A DNA stretch of 64,000 nt from Anaeromyxobacter paludicola (GCF_023169965.1 NZ_AP025592.1:3286001-3350000), one strand, 5' to 3'; positions 16,974 through 26,950 are shown, counted from the stretch's first letter. Notes: a model not told the origin generated them from the sequence alone. A program made the numbers and translations.

Positions 16974-17246
16974 TCAGGCCGCCACGCGCGCGCCGCTCCC
17001 CAGGAGCCGCTCCGTCACCGGGATGAAGAGCAGCATGACGCCGACCACCACGTCGTTCCACGACGCGAAGTGCTCGTGGAGCGGCACGAGCCAGAGCGAG
17101 GCGATGATCCAGGCGCCGAGCGGCAGGTAGAACCACCGCGCGCCCGGGCGCCGCCAGGCCGCGCGACGGCCCGGTTTCGGCGTGACCGCCGGCCGGCCGC
17201 GGGGTAGGTAGCCGCCATGCCGGTCGGGACGAGCGCCGCCACCCAC
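16974..17246 (-). CDS. Possible small membrane protein, SPW-repeat-like
   Basis: The C-terminal 55 residues look like a genuine two-helix membrane hairpin: WFYLPLGAWIIASLWLVPL, then HEHFASWNDVVVGVMLLFI, followed by a charged/Gly tail. The spacing of Trp, Asn and Asp is reminiscent of SPW-repeat proteins. No ATG, GTG or TTG lies just ahead of it in frame. The nearest is GTG 17246, giving 90 residues but overlapping the first 30 bp of the divergent MFS gene. Either the gene uses a rare start, has lost its start, or is a remnant. Confidence 0.4.
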   Translation of the reverse strand: MGGGARPDRHGGYLPRGRPAVTPKPGRRAAWRRPGARWFYLPLGAWIIASLWLVPLHEHFASWNDVVVGVMLLFIPVTERLLGSGARVAA

Positions 17247-18533
17247 AGCTTCCGCGCCCTGCGGCACCGCAACTTCCGGCTGTTCGTGGTCGGGCAGTTC
17301 ATCTCGCTCATCGGCACCTGGATGCAGACGGTGGCGCTCGGCTGGCTCATCTACCGCCTGACCCACTCGCCCTTCCTGCTCGGGCTGGCGGGCTTCCTCG
17401 GGCAGATCCCGAGCCTGTTCTTCTCGCCGCTCGCCGGCGTCCTCGCCGACCGCTGGAACCGGCACCGGATGGTCATCGGCACGCAGGTGCTCTTCATGGC
17501 CCAGGCGCTGGCGCTCGCGGCGCTCGTGCTCTCGGGGAAGGCCACCATCCCCGAGATCCTGGGGCTGAACCTCCTGCTCGGGTTCATCAGCGCCGCCGAC
17601 GTGCCGGCGCGCCAGTCGTTCATGATCGAGCTGGTGCCGGATCCGCGGGACCTGCCGAACGCGATCGCGCTCAACTCCTCGGTCTTCAACGTGGCCCGCC
17701 TCGTGGGCCCGTCCATCGCCGGCGTGGTGATCGGGCTCCTCAGCGAGGGGCTGGCGTTCCTGCTGAACGGGCTCAGCTACGTCGCCGTGATCGGGGCCCT
17801 GCTCGCCATCCGCGTGCCGCCCCGGGCGCGCCGCGCCGCGGCCGCGCCGAACGTCTGGGCGCACCTCGCCGAGGGGCTCCGCTACGCCGGCGGGTTCGCG
17901 CCCATCCGCGCCGCGCTCCTGCTGCTCGCCCTGGTGGGGCTCGTGGGCACGCCCTTCAGCGTCCTCATGCCGATGTTCGCGAGCGACGTGCTGGGCGGGG
18001 GCGCCCACACCCTCGGGTTCCTGGTGGCCTCCATCGGCCTCGGGGCGCTCGCCGGGGCGCTGTTCCTCGCCCGCCGCCGGACGGTGCGCGGCCTCGGGTC
18101 GGTCATCGTGTGGGCGGTCTCGGCCTTCGGGGCCGGGCTCATCGCGCTCGCGCTGGCGCGGACCCAGTGGCTCGCCTGCGGGGTGCTCGCGGTGGTCGGC
18201 TTCGGGATGATGGTCCACATGGCGTCCACCAACACCATCCTCCAGACGCTGGTGGACCCGGACAAGCGCGGGCGGGTGATGAGCCTCTACACCGTCGCGT
18301 TCATGGGGACCATGCCGCTCGGCAGCCTGGCCGCCGGCGCGCTCGCGGGCCGGCTCGGCGCGCCGCTCACGGTCGCGCTCGGCGGCGCCGCCTGCCTCGT
18401 CGCGGGCGCCCTCTTCGCCCGCGAGCTCCCGGCGCTGCGCGCGCAGGTCCGACCCATCTACGAGCGGCTCGGCATCGCCCCCGAGGTCGCCACCGGGATC
18501 CAGGCGAGCGAGGAGCCCCCGGCGCCGTCCTGA
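17217..18533 (+). CDS. MFS transporter, MFS_3/EntS-like
   Basis: This 438-residue permease with about 12 hydrophobic segments belongs to the MFS_3 (EntS/enterobactin-exporter-like) branch. It starts with FRALRHRNFRLFVVGQFISLIGTWMQ, followed by the loop 2-3 motif LADRWNRHRMV and DVPARQSFMIELVPD, typical of this subfamily. Substrates of relatives include siderophores and macrolides. None of the neighbours suggests siderophore synthesis, so the substrate is unknown. The C-terminal tail is cytoplasmic and charged. It is convergent with metH (81-bp gap). Confidence 0.92.
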   Translation: MPVGTSAATHSFRALRHRNFRLFVVGQFISLIGTWMQTVALGWLIYRLTHSPFLLGLAGFLGQIPSLFFSPLAGVLADRWNRHRMVIGTQVLFMAQALALAALVLSGKATIPEILGLNLLLGFISAADVPARQSFMIELVPDPRDLPNAIALNSSVFNVARLVGPSIAGVVIGLLSEGLAFLLNGLSYVAVIGALLAIRVPPRARRAAAAPNVWAHLAEGLRYAGGFAPIRAALLLLALVGLVGTPFSVLMPMFASDVLGGGAHTLGFLVASIGLGALAGALFLARRRTVRGLGSVIVWAVSAFGAGLIALALARTQWLACGVLAVVGFGMMVHMASTNTILQTLVDPDKRGRVMSLYTVAFMGTMPLGSLAAGALAGRLGAPLTVALGGAACLVAGALFARELPALRAQVRPIYERLGIAPEVATGIQASEEPPAPS

Positions 18534-18614
18534 GCGCCCGTCGCGAGGGGCGCACGCCCGCCGCGGCCCGGCGCCCGGCTCGCAGCCGCGGAGGCGGACC
18601 GGGGGCGCCTGACC

Positions 18615-21600
18615 CTACCGGATCGTGTAGTACACCGCGTCCGGGTGGTGGAGCACGATGGCCGAGGTGCTCTGCTCCGGCACCATCTGGTCGGCCTCGG
18701 TGAGCGAGACGCCGATGGCCGGCTCGGGGTCGAGCACCCGCCAGAGCTGGCGCTGGTCGGTGAGCTCCGGCCAGGACGGATAGCCCGGGGAGTACCGCTT
18801 GCCCTGGCCGTCGGGCAGCCCGAGCTCGGCGCGGACGCGGCGGTGCCAGAGCTCGGCGAGCGCCTCCGCCGCCTCCACCGCGAGGCCGTGCAGGAAGAGG
18901 GCGCGCGCGTAGTCGCCCTGCTCCTGGAGCTCGTGCGCCACGCGCGAGGCGTCGCTGCCGACGGTGACCACCTGCAGCGCGCAGACGTCGGCGCCGGGCT
19001 CCTCGCGGAAGTAGTCGGGGAGGCAGAGGAACGGCTCCTCGCCCTGGCGCGGGAACTGGAGCCGCGCCAGCTCCTGCCGGCGCCCCTCCGGGTCGAGCAG
19101 CACGAGGTCGTTCCCGTCGGCGTGGCAGGGGAAGTAGCCGTAGACCACCCGCGGCGTGAGCCAGCCCTCCCGCTCCACCTCCGCCTTCAGCGCCTCGAGC
19201 TTCGGGCCGAACTCGGTCTCGATGGCCCGGCGGTAGGCGTCGCCCTTGAGCTTCACGCCCCACTGCAGCTTGAAGAGCTCGTCGAGGTCGAGGTGCGGCC
19301 AGAGCGCGCGGACCGGGATCTCGCCGGCCGGGATCACCTTGCGCCCGAGGAACGGCGCCCGCGGCACCCGCGCCGCCGGCTTCACCAGCCGCCGCCCCGC
19401 CGGCTCGGCGCGCGGCTTCGGCGCCCCGCTCACCGGCGAGTCGCGGTTGGCGATCGCCTTCTCGCGCACCTGGGCCTGGAAGGCGGCCCGCTTCTCCGGG
19501 CTCGCGAGCGCCTCCACGATCTCGAGCCCCTCGAAGGCGTCACGGGCGTAGAACACGCCGCCCGGGTAGGCGCTCCCGTCCTGGAGGAAGTGGGCGCGGT
19601 AGCCGAAGCGCCGGTTGATGGCGGCGCCGCCGATGATCACCGGGAACTCGAGCCCGCGCCGCGCCAGCTCCTCCACGCAGTAGGGCATCTGCTTCGAGGT
19701 GGAGACGAGCAGCGCGGAGAGGCCGATGGCGTCGGCGCCCACCTCCACCGCCTTCTCGATCACCGTCGCCACCGGCACCTGCTTGCCGAGGTCGAAGACC
19801 GTGTAGCCGTTGTTGGCGAGGATGGTCTTCACGAGGTTCTTGCCGATGTCGTGCACGTCGCCGTACACGGTCGCGAGCACCACCTTCCCCTTCGTGACCC
19901 CCTCGACGCGGTCGAGGAACCGCTCCAGGTGGGCCACCGCCCGCTTCATCACCTCGGCCGACTGGAGCACGAAGGGCAGGATGAGCTCGCCCGCGCCGAA
20001 CCGGTCGCCCACGTCCTTCATCGCCGGGAGCAGGACCGAGTTGAGCACGTCCACCGCGGAGCGGCGCGTGAGCGCCTCGTCCAGGAGCGCCTCGATCCCC
20101 TCCGGCCGGCGGTGGAGGATCTGCAGGTGGATCCGCTCCTCGGCGGTCTTGCCGGCGAAGAGGTCCTCGGCGGCGACCGCCGCCTGCGGCGCCTTGCCGG
20201 CGAAGTGCTCGATGAGCCGCGCGAGCGCGTCCTCGCGGCGGTCGAAGATCAGGTCCTCGGCGAGGGTGCGCTCCTCCTCCGGGATGGCCGGGTAGGGGCG
20301 GAGGTCCTTGGGGTTCACGATGGCGAGGTCGAGCCCCGCCTTCACCGCGTGGAAGAGGAAGACCGAGTTCAGCACCTCGCGCGCCGGCTTCGCGAGCCCG
20401 AAGCTCACGTTGGAGACGCCGAGGCAGGTGAAGACGCCGGGGTGCTCGGCCTTGATGCGCCGGATGCCCTCGAGCGTCTCCACGGCGCTGTGCCGGTACT
20501 CGGCCGAGCCGGTGGCGAGCGTGAAGGTGAGGGCGTCGAAGCAGAGCGCGTCGGGTGCGAGCCCGTACTCGGCCGCGATGGCCACCGTGCGCTTCGCGAT
20601 CTCGGCCTTGCGCTCGGCGGTCTGGGCCATGCCCTTCTCGTCGATGGTCATCGCGACCACCGCCGCGCCGTAGCGCTTCACCAGCGGGACCACCTTCTTC
20701 ACCCGCTCGCCGCTCTTCTCGAGGTTGACCGAGTTGACGATGCAGCGGCCGGGGTAGCTCCGCAGCGCGGTCTCGACCACGTCGGCCTCGGTCGAGTCGA
20801 TCATCAGCGGCGCGTCCACGGCCTGCGCGAGCAGGCGCGTGAGGGTGCGCATCTGGTGACCCTCGTCCTCGCGCTCGTTGAGCGCCACGCAGACGTCGAG
20901 CACGTGGGCGCCCGCCTCCACCTGGTCCCGGGCGATGCGCAGGAGCCCCGCGTAGTCGTCGGCGAGGAGCAGCTCCTTCACCTTGCGCGAGCCCTGCGCG
21001 TTGACCCGCTCGCCCACGATGAGCGGCCTGGGCTCGAGGTCGAGCGGCACCGCCTTCATGGCCGACGAGAGCACCGGCAGCGGGGCCGGGCGCTTGCGGC
21101 GGGGCACGGTGACGCGGGCGAGCCGCTCCACCACCGCCCGCATGTGGGCCGGGGTGGTGCCGCAGCAGCCGCCCACCAGGTCCACGCCCAGCTCCTCCAC
21201 GAAGCCCGCCAGCGCCTCGGCCAGCGCCTCCGGGGAGAGCTTGTAGACCGCCTTCCCCTCCACGTTCTCGGGGAGGCCGGCGTTGGGGAGCACCGAGACG
21301 AGCTTGCTCGACCGCTCGCAGAGCAGCCGCACGCTCTCCCGCATCTCGGCGGGGCCGGTGGAGCAGTTGAGGCCGACCGCGTCCACCGGGAGCCGCTCCA
21401 GGGTGGCGAGCGCGCTCGCGATGTCGGTCCCGAGCAGCATCCGGCCGTTCTGGTCGATGAGGGTCGGCTGGGCGATGACGAAGACGTCGCGCAGCGCCTC
21501 GCGCCGCACCTCGTCCACCGCCAGCACCGCCGCGCGCAGCTCGAGGATGTCCTGCTGGGTCTCGATGATGACGGCGTCCACGCCGCCCTCGACGAGGCCG

Positions 21601-22043
21601 CGCGCCTGCTCGGCGAAGATCTGCTCCAGCGCTCGCGGGGTGATGTTGGAGAGCGCCGGGTCGGAGGACGACGGCAGCATGCCGGTCGGGCCGATGGAGC
21701 CGGCCACGAAGCGGGGCTGGCCGGGGGTGGCGTGCCGCTCCGCGGCGCGGCGGGCCAGGATGGCGGCCCGGAAGTTCACCTCGTAGGTGCGGTGGCCGAG
21801 CCCGTACTCGTCGAGCTTGAGCCGCGACGACCCGAAGGTGTTGGTCTCCACCACGTCGCAGCCGGCGGCGAAGTAGCGGCCGTGGATCGCCTCGATGAGG
21901 TCCGGCCGGGTCAGCGTGAGGAGGTCGTTGGCCCCGTCCTGCCCGCCGAAGTCGGCGGGCTTGAGCTGCTGCCCCTGGATCTGGGTCCCCATGGCGCCGT
22001 CGAAGACCAGGACGCGCCGCTCTGCCGCTTCTCGAAAAGTCAC
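18615..22043 (-). CDS. metH: Cobalamin-dependent methionine synthase
   Basis: Transfers the methyl group of 5-methyl-THF to homocysteine through methylcobalamin. It is full-length at 1142 residues with all four modules. The homocysteine domain has DGAMGTQIQ and the zinc site GGCCGTTP near residue 290. The pterin-binding domain has GERVNAQGSRK and DVCVALNERED. The B12 domain has DVHDIGKNLV near residue 728 (His is the lower cobalt ligand) with SALLVSTSKQM. The SAM-reactivation domain has KRYSPGYPSWPEL. The start is GTG 22043. Only 55 bp separate it from the divergent glycosyltransferase, too little for a cobalamin or SAM riboswitch. Confidence 0.97.
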   Translation of the reverse strand: MTFREAAERRVLVFDGAMGTQIQGQQLKPADFGGQDGANDLLTLTRPDLIEAIHGRYFAAGCDVVETNTFGSSRLKLDEYGLGHRTYEVNFRAAILARRAAERHATPGQPRFVAGSIGPTGMLPSSSDPALSNITPRALEQIFAEQARGLVEGGVDAVIIETQQDILELRAAVLAVDEVRREALRDVFVIAQPTLIDQNGRMLLGTDIASALATLERLPVDAVGLNCSTGPAEMRESVRLLCERSSKLVSVLPNAGLPENVEGKAVYKLSPEALAEALAGFVEELGVDLVGGCCGTTPAHMRAVVERLARVTVPRRKRPAPLPVLSSAMKAVPLDLEPRPLIVGERVNAQGSRKVKELLLADDYAGLLRIARDQVEAGAHVLDVCVALNEREDEGHQMRTLTRLLAQAVDAPLMIDSTEADVVETALRSYPGRCIVNSVNLEKSGERVKKVVPLVKRYGAAVVAMTIDEKGMAQTAERKAEIAKRTVAIAAEYGLAPDALCFDALTFTLATGSAEYRHSAVETLEGIRRIKAEHPGVFTCLGVSNVSFGLAKPAREVLNSVFLFHAVKAGLDLAIVNPKDLRPYPAIPEEERTLAEDLIFDRREDALARLIEHFAGKAPQAAVAAEDLFAGKTAEERIHLQILHRRPEGIEALLDEALTRRSAVDVLNSVLLPAMKDVGDRFGAGELILPFVLQSAEVMKRAVAHLERFLDRVEGVTKGKVVLATVYGDVHDIGKNLVKTILANNGYTVFDLGKQVPVATVIEKAVEVGADAIGLSALLVSTSKQMPYCVEELARRGLEFPVIIGGAAINRRFGYRAHFLQDGSAYPGGVFYARDAFEGLEIVEALASPEKRAAFQAQVREKAIANRDSPVSGAPKPRAEPAGRRLVKPAARVPRAPFLGRKVIPAGEIPVRALWPHLDLDELFKLQWGVKLKGDAYRRAIETEFGPKLEALKAEVEREGWLTPRVVYGYFPCHADGNDLVLLDPEGRRQELARLQFPRQGEEPFLCLPDYFREEPGADVCALQVVTVGSDASRVAHELQEQGDYARALFLHGLAVEAAEALAELWHRRVRAELGLPDGQGKRYSPGYPSWPELTDQRQLWRVLDPEPAIGVSLTEADQMVPEQSTSAIVLHHPDAVYYTIR

Positions 22044-22098
22044 GCCGCGCTTTCTATCACGCCGCTGTCGCGGCCCGAAAAACCCCTAAGATGGCGCG

Positions 22099-23520
22099 GT
22101 GGACCGCCGCGCGCTCGCCAAACTGCTCGGGATCGCCGCCCTCGCCGCCGTCGCGCGGGCGGCGATGGTCGCGGGGCTCGAGCTCTACTCCGACGAGGCC
22201 TACTACTGGCTCTGGTCGCGGCGGCTCGCCCCGGGCTACTTCGACCACCCGCCCATGGTGGCGTGGCTCGCCGCGCTCGGCACCTCGTTCTCGGGCGGGG
22301 AGGGCTGGCTCCGGCTCCCCTTCGTCGTCTGCGGGGGGCTGGCGGTGCTCTTCGCCGGGCTCTGCGCCGGCGAGCTCTCCCGCGACCCGCGCGCGCCGAT
22401 CTGGGGCGCGCTCCTCGCCGCCGCCGCCCCGCTCCTCTCGCTCACCGGCGCGCTCTGCCTGCCCGACGCGCCGGCCGAGGCGGCCTACGCCGCCGCCGCC
22501 TGGCTCCTCGCGCGGGCCCGCGGCAAGGGGTGGCTCTGGGCGGGGCTGGCGGTGGGGCTGGCCCTCCTCGCCAAGTACACCGCCGCGCTCCTCGCTCCGG
22601 CGCTCCTCCTGCTCGTCCTCTGGGACCCGGCGCTCCGGCGCGAGCTGCGCGCGCCCTGGCCCTGGCTCGCGGGCGCGCTCGCGGTGGCGCTCTTCCTCCC
22701 CACGCTGCGCTGGGACGCGGAGCGCGGCTTCGCCTCCATCGCCTTCCAGCTCCACCACGGCTTCGGGAGCGGGACGTCGCTGCGCCGCGTGGGCGAGTAC
22801 GTGGCCGGGCAGCTCCTCGGGGCCGGGCCGGTGACGCTGGCCCTCGGGCTCGCCGTCCTGGTCCGGGCCCGAAGCTCCGCCGAGAAGCGGGTCGCCGCTG
22901 CGACGCTGCTGCCGTTCGCGGTCACCACCTGGTCGGCGCTGCGCGGCCCGGTCGAGGCGAACTGGCCCTCGCTCGCGTACCCGGCGCTCTGCGCGGCGGC
23001 GGCGGCCGGGCTCTGCCGGCTGGCGGAGCCGCTCGCCCGGCGCCTGCTCGCCCTCTCGCTGGCGCTCGGCCTGGTGCTGGTCGTCGCCTTCGGGAAGGAG
23101 GAGCGGCGGCCCGCGCTCATCGCCGGCACCGCGGCCGCCGAGCGCTTCCACGGCTGGCGCGCCTTCGCCCGGGAGGCGCGCGCCGCCGCCGGCGCCGCCT
23201 GCGCGGAGGCCGGGTGCGACCCCTCCGACCCGTTCGTCTTCGCCTCGAGCTACCAGCTCGCCTCCGAGCTCGCGTACTACGGCGGCTGGCGCCGCTTCGG
23301 CTTCACCGCCGAGCGCCCCTCGCAGCTCGACGTCTGGGGCGACCGGCCGCGGCCGGGGGAGCCGTTCCTGGTGGTGGGCGACGGCGAGGTCCCGCCGGCG
23401 TTCCGCCCGCGGGTGCGGGCCGAGGGCGAGGGGCCGACCCACCGGTTCCTCGCGCCCTGGCCGGGCGCGGTCCGGAGCGGCTCGGTCACCGGATTCGCCC
23501 GGTACCTCGGGCTTCGCTGA
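22099..23520 (+). CDS. GT39/ArnT-like membrane glycosyltransferase
   Basis: This 473-residue polytopic membrane protein has a large first loop with the catalytic motif YSDEAYYWLWSRRLAPGYFDHPP. This matches the dolichyl-phosphate-mannose/PMT_2 and ArnT superfamily, in which an Asp-Glu pair uses a polyprenyl-phosphate sugar donor. Around ten hydrophobic segments follow, including ALLAKYTAALLAPALLLLVL after a conserved Lys-Tyr-Thr. The C-terminal ~130 residues are soluble. The start GTG 22099 is divergent from metH. The acceptor is probably lipid A, a lipid or a surface glycan. Confidence 0.87.
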   Translation: MDRRALAKLLGIAALAAVARAAMVAGLELYSDEAYYWLWSRRLAPGYFDHPPMVAWLAALGTSFSGGEGWLRLPFVVCGGLAVLFAGLCAGELSRDPRAPIWGALLAAAAPLLSLTGALCLPDAPAEAAYAAAAWLLARARGKGWLWAGLAVGLALLAKYTAALLAPALLLLVLWDPALRRELRAPWPWLAGALAVALFLPTLRWDAERGFASIAFQLHHGFGSGTSLRRVGEYVAGQLLGAGPVTLALGLAVLVRARSSAEKRVAAATLLPFAVTTWSALRGPVEANWPSLAYPALCAAAAAGLCRLAEPLARRLLALSLALGLVLVVAFGKEERRPALIAGTAAAERFHGWRAFAREARAAAGAACAEAGCDPSDPFVFASSYQLASELAYYGGWRRFGFTAERPSQLDVWGDRPRPGEPFLVVGDGEVPPAFRPRVRAEGEGPTHRFLAPWPGAVRSGSVTGFARYLGLR

Positions 23521-23550
23521 GGGGGGTGGGCCGGACCGGGGCCCGGCTCG

Positions 23551-23853
23551 CTACGGGCTCGCCGTCCAGGCCTCGCCGCAGGCCACCTTGCCCGCCGGCG
23601 TCTTGATGGTGTCGCAGAAGCCGGGGCTGTCGGAGCCGAGACAGGTCGCGAGCAGCGCCTGGCAGGAGGCCTCGTCGGCGCTCGAGGGCGACTGGGTCGA
23701 GAGCTGGTTCTTCACGGCGTTGTTGCAGGAGTCCTGGAGCGACGTCGCCTCGCAGCTGCAGATCCGGTTGCCCAGCTGCTCGCAGGCCGACTTGCCGCAG
23801 GCGGCGAGGGCGAGGAGGGCGGCGGCGGCGGCGAACGGTCGGAGGACGCGCAT
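23551..23853 (-). CDS. Small Cys-rich lipoprotein, 100 aa
   Basis: ATG 23853 gives MRVLRPFAAAAALLALAACGK, a classic lipoprotein signal with lipobox LAAC. An in-frame TTG at 23892 would spoil the signal, so the later ATG is preferred. The mature part has nine Cys residues besides the lipid Cys (CEQL, CSC, DSC, SC, TC, FC, AC), implying several disulphides. Such small, Cys-patterned lipoproteins are common in myxobacteria and have unknown function. It is convergent with the glycosyltransferase. Confidence 0.75.
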   Translation of the reverse strand: MRVLRPFAAAAALLALAACGKSACEQLGNRICSCEATSLQDSCNNAVKNQLSTQSPSSADEASCQALLATCLGSDSPGFCDTIKTPAGKVACGEAWTASP

Positions 23854-23922
23854 CGAGGGGCGGAGGATCGCCGCGCCGCCGGCAAACGTCAAGCGTTGCC
23901 GGCGGCGCGCGCGGGCCCGCCC

Positions 23923-24183
23923 CTACTTCTCGGTGTGCTGGTGGTCCACCACGTTCCCGTTGGCGTCGGTGGTGGTCTTGTCCTCGACGTGCTTCTTCGA
24001 GGTCTTCATCCCCTTCTTCTTGTGCTTCACCTTCTTGTCCACCTTCTTCTCGGTGGTGCCGTCGGCCTTGTCCTTCTTCTCGACCGAGGTGCTGGTGTCC
24101 GTCTTCTCGTCCTCGGCCCGCACCGGCGAGGCCGCGAGGGCCAATCCGGCCGCGGCGAGGAGCGCGGTCAGCTTCAGCGTCAT
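23923..24183 (-). CDS. Small secreted Lys-rich protein, 86 aa
   Basis: Signal peptide MTLKLTALLAAAGLALAASPVRAED, then a very hydrophilic mature chain rich in Lys, Asp and Thr (EKKVDKKVKHKKKGMKTSKKH). The RBS GGGAGGAG precedes ATG 24183. There is no recognisable domain. It is one of three consecutive small exported proteins on this strand. The composition could suit binding to nucleic acid, LPS or another acidic polymer, but that is speculation. Confidence 0.72.
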   Translation of the reverse strand: MTLKLTALLAAAGLALAASPVRAEDEKTDTSTSVEKKDKADGTTEKKVDKKVKHKKKGMKTSKKHVEDKTTTDANGNVVDHQHTEK

Positions 24184-24350
24184 GGTGTTCTCCTCCCTGG
24201 GCGCGCGACGGCGCGCCGCTCTCCTTCCACGTTGGGTTCCCCTGGGAGCGGGCGCCAGCCGCCGGGCGGGGACAGGAGGGCCCGCCGCGGCGCCCGGCCA
24301 CCGGCCGCCGGCCCGCCCGCCGGCGTGGCGGGCGCGCCGGATGGCGCCGG

Positions 24351-25094
24351 CTACTTGCCCGAGGAGCCCTGGCCCGACTCCTGGGCGCGGGTCACGTCGA
24401 GGCGCGTCGCGGTCGCCTGGTCGCCGCTCCCCTGGTACGAGGCGCGCACCTGCGCGCCCTGCTGCAGGTCCGAGAGCGACCTCTGCTGGCCGTCGATGGT
24501 CACCTGCGTCTGGCCGTTCACCTTGAGCTTCATCGCGCCCCGGTCGGCCGTCTGGACCGTCACCTGGTCCTGGCCGGCCTGCTGCACCTGCCCGGTGATC
24601 GACTGCGGGCTCCGCTGCTGCATGGCCTGACCGCTCGCCTGCGCCTGCTGCCGCGCCTGCTGCTCGGCCTGGCTCTGCTGCTGCACCGCCTGGCCCTGCT
24701 GCTGCTGGAGCTGGCCCGCCTGCTGCTGGGCCTGGCCGGCCTGCTGCTCCGCCTTCTGGCGCTCCGCGCTGGCCTGCTGCTGGAGCTGCTGCGCCTTCTG
24801 CTGCTCCTGCTGCTCCTTCTTCCGGGCCTCGGAGAGCTTCTTCTCCGCGTCCAGCGCCTGCTGGTGGGCGTCCTTCACCTTCTTCTGCTGCTTCGTGGCC
24901 TTCTTCTGTGCGTCCTCCGCGCTGGAGAGCGACTTCTCCGAGCGCTCCTGCTGGCTCTTCACCTGCTCGTCGGCCGACTGCTGCGGGTCGCTCGACGACG
25001 ACTGCCCCTGGCTGCTCCTCGAGCCCTGCTGGCCGCCGGCGGCGACGAGCAGGGCGGCGAGCGGCAACAGGCCCGCGATGTGACGGGTGCGCAT
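24351..25094 (-). CDS. Secreted Gln-rich coiled-coil protein with DUF5666-like C-terminus
   Basis: A strong RBS (AAGGAGGG) precedes ATG 25094. The N-terminus (MRTRHIAGLLPLAALLVAAGG) is a signal peptide; the position where a lipobox Cys might sit is Gly-Gly, so it is probably not a lipoprotein. Residues ~50-160 form a long Gln/Lys/Ala coiled coil with runs such as QQKAQQLQQQASAERQK. The last ~75 residues (GQVQQAGQDQVTVQTADRG, then VNGQTQVTIDGQQRSLSDL and GAQVRASYQG) match the DUF5666 pattern of short beta strands. Possible envelope spacer. It reads divergently from the YihY gene across a 125-bp gap. Confidence 0.8.
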   Translation of the reverse strand: MRTRHIAGLLPLAALLVAAGGQQGSRSSQGQSSSSDPQQSADEQVKSQQERSEKSLSSAEDAQKKATKQQKKVKDAHQQALDAEKKLSEARKKEQQEQQKAQQLQQQASAERQKAEQQAGQAQQQAGQLQQQQGQAVQQQSQAEQQARQQAQASGQAMQQRSPQSITGQVQQAGQDQVTVQTADRGAMKLKVNGQTQVTIDGQQRSLSDLQQGAQVRASYQGSGDQATATRLDVTRAQESGQGSSGK

Positions 25095-25219
25095 CGATCC
25101 CTCCTTGTGTGGGTCGTCTTGAACGCTTGGGGGCGCTCCGCGGGAAGTCAACCGGCGGTGCGGCGCGCGCGGTGCACCGCCCGGCGCCGCGACGCACCTT
25201 TCCGAGCGGGAGGTGGCCC

Positions 25220-26275
25220 GTGAAGCTGCCCGGCGCTGGCATGAGCTGGAAGGAGTTCCTGAAGTCGGTCCAGGGCGAGATCTCGCGCAATCAGATCACC
25301 GACGTGGCCGGCGCGGTGACCTACTCCGGGATCCTGGCGATCTTCCCGTTCGTGCTCTTCCTGCTCTCGCTCGCGAGCCTCATCATCAAGCCGGAGCAGG
25401 CCGAGCAGCTCGTCGACTCGCTCTCGGGCGTGGCGCCCGCGGAGGTGACCAAGATCCTCGGCGACCGGATCCGCTCCATCGCCGGCTCGCCGAGCGTGGG
25501 GCTCCTGTCGATCGGCGCCGTCACCGCCCTCTGGGCCGCCTCGGGCGGGATCACCGCCCTCATGCACGCGCTCAACACCGTGTACGGGGTGGCCGAGCAG
25601 CGGCCGTTCTGGAAGGCGCGCGGGCTGGCGCTGCTCATGACCATCGTCTCCGGCCTGCTCGCGCTCGCGGCCGCGCTGGTGGCGATCGTCACGCCGGCCG
25701 TGGCCGACGCCGTCGGCGGGCCCCTCGGCACCGCGCTCGTCTGGCTGCGGCTCCCGGTGGCGGGCCTCGTCATGATGTTCCTCTGGGCGCTCCTCTACTA
25801 CGCGCTGCCCGACGTCGAGCAGGACTTCAAGTTCATCACCCCGGGCTCGGTGGCCGGCGTGGTGGTCTGGGTGATCGCCTCCTGGGGGTTCTCCGTCTAC
25901 GTCTCCCACTTCGGCTCGTACGAGGCCACCTACGGCTCCGTCGGCGGGATCATCGTGCTCCTCCTCTGGATGTGGATCTCGGTCCTGGTGATGCTGGTCG
26001 GGGCCGAGGTGAACGCCGTCATCGAGCACCGCTCGGAGGAGGGGAAGCGCGCGGGGGCGAAGCGGCTCGTCGACTCGGGGAGCTCGTTGCCGGCGGGGGA
26101 GCAGGTGGCGCGCGAGACCGGCCGCGGCCCGGACGGGCGCCCCTTGCCGGGGGCCGCCGCGGCGCGGGCGCGCCAGCGGGCCGCCGGGAAGCGGACGCCG
26201 CTCCGGGGCGTGCCCCTCGCCGTGGGCGCCTTCCTCGCCGGGGCGCTCCTGGCGCGGCGCCGCCAGGAGGCGTGA
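25220..26275 (+). CDS. YihY/BrkB family membrane protein
   Basis: Inner-membrane protein of the YihY/virulence-factor BrkB family (formerly annotated RNase BN), 351 residues with about six membrane helices. Family signatures include AGAVTYSGILAIFPFVLFLL, LWAASGGITALMHALNTVYG, LLYYALPDVEQDFKFITPGS and YGSVGGIIVLLLWMWIS. GTG 25220 is chosen because GGGAGGTGG precedes it. The C-terminal ~80 residues are a basic, disordered tail with a final hydrophobic patch ending in RRRQEA, an extension compared with short family members. Its transport role is unproven. Confidence 0.92.
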   Translation: MKLPGAGMSWKEFLKSVQGEISRNQITDVAGAVTYSGILAIFPFVLFLLSLASLIIKPEQAEQLVDSLSGVAPAEVTKILGDRIRSIAGSPSVGLLSIGAVTALWAASGGITALMHALNTVYGVAEQRPFWKARGLALLMTIVSGLLALAAALVAIVTPAVADAVGGPLGTALVWLRLPVAGLVMMFLWALLYYALPDVEQDFKFITPGSVAGVVVWVIASWGFSVYVSHFGSYEATYGSVGGIIVLLLWMWISVLVMLVGAEVNAVIEHRSEEGKRAGAKRLVDSGSSLPAGEQVARETGRGPDGRPLPGAAAARARQRAAGKRTPLRGVPLAVGAFLAGALLARRRQEA

Positions 26276-26335
26276 GGGCCCGGCCGGCCCCCGCGTGAAT
26301 GCGCCGCCCCCGCCGCCGTCTGCTAGAAGGACCGC

Positions 26336-26950
<615 letters not shown>

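Noticed and set aside
22044-22098. Cobalamin or SAM riboswitch ahead of metH
   Set aside because: The gap to the divergent gene is only 55 bp and contains no B12-box or SAM-like core.
18645-23606. A 1653-codon plus-strand frame across metH
   Set aside because: It is antisense to a full-length, motif-complete metH and then runs in the wrong frame through the glycosyltransferase; it is a GC-driven shadow.
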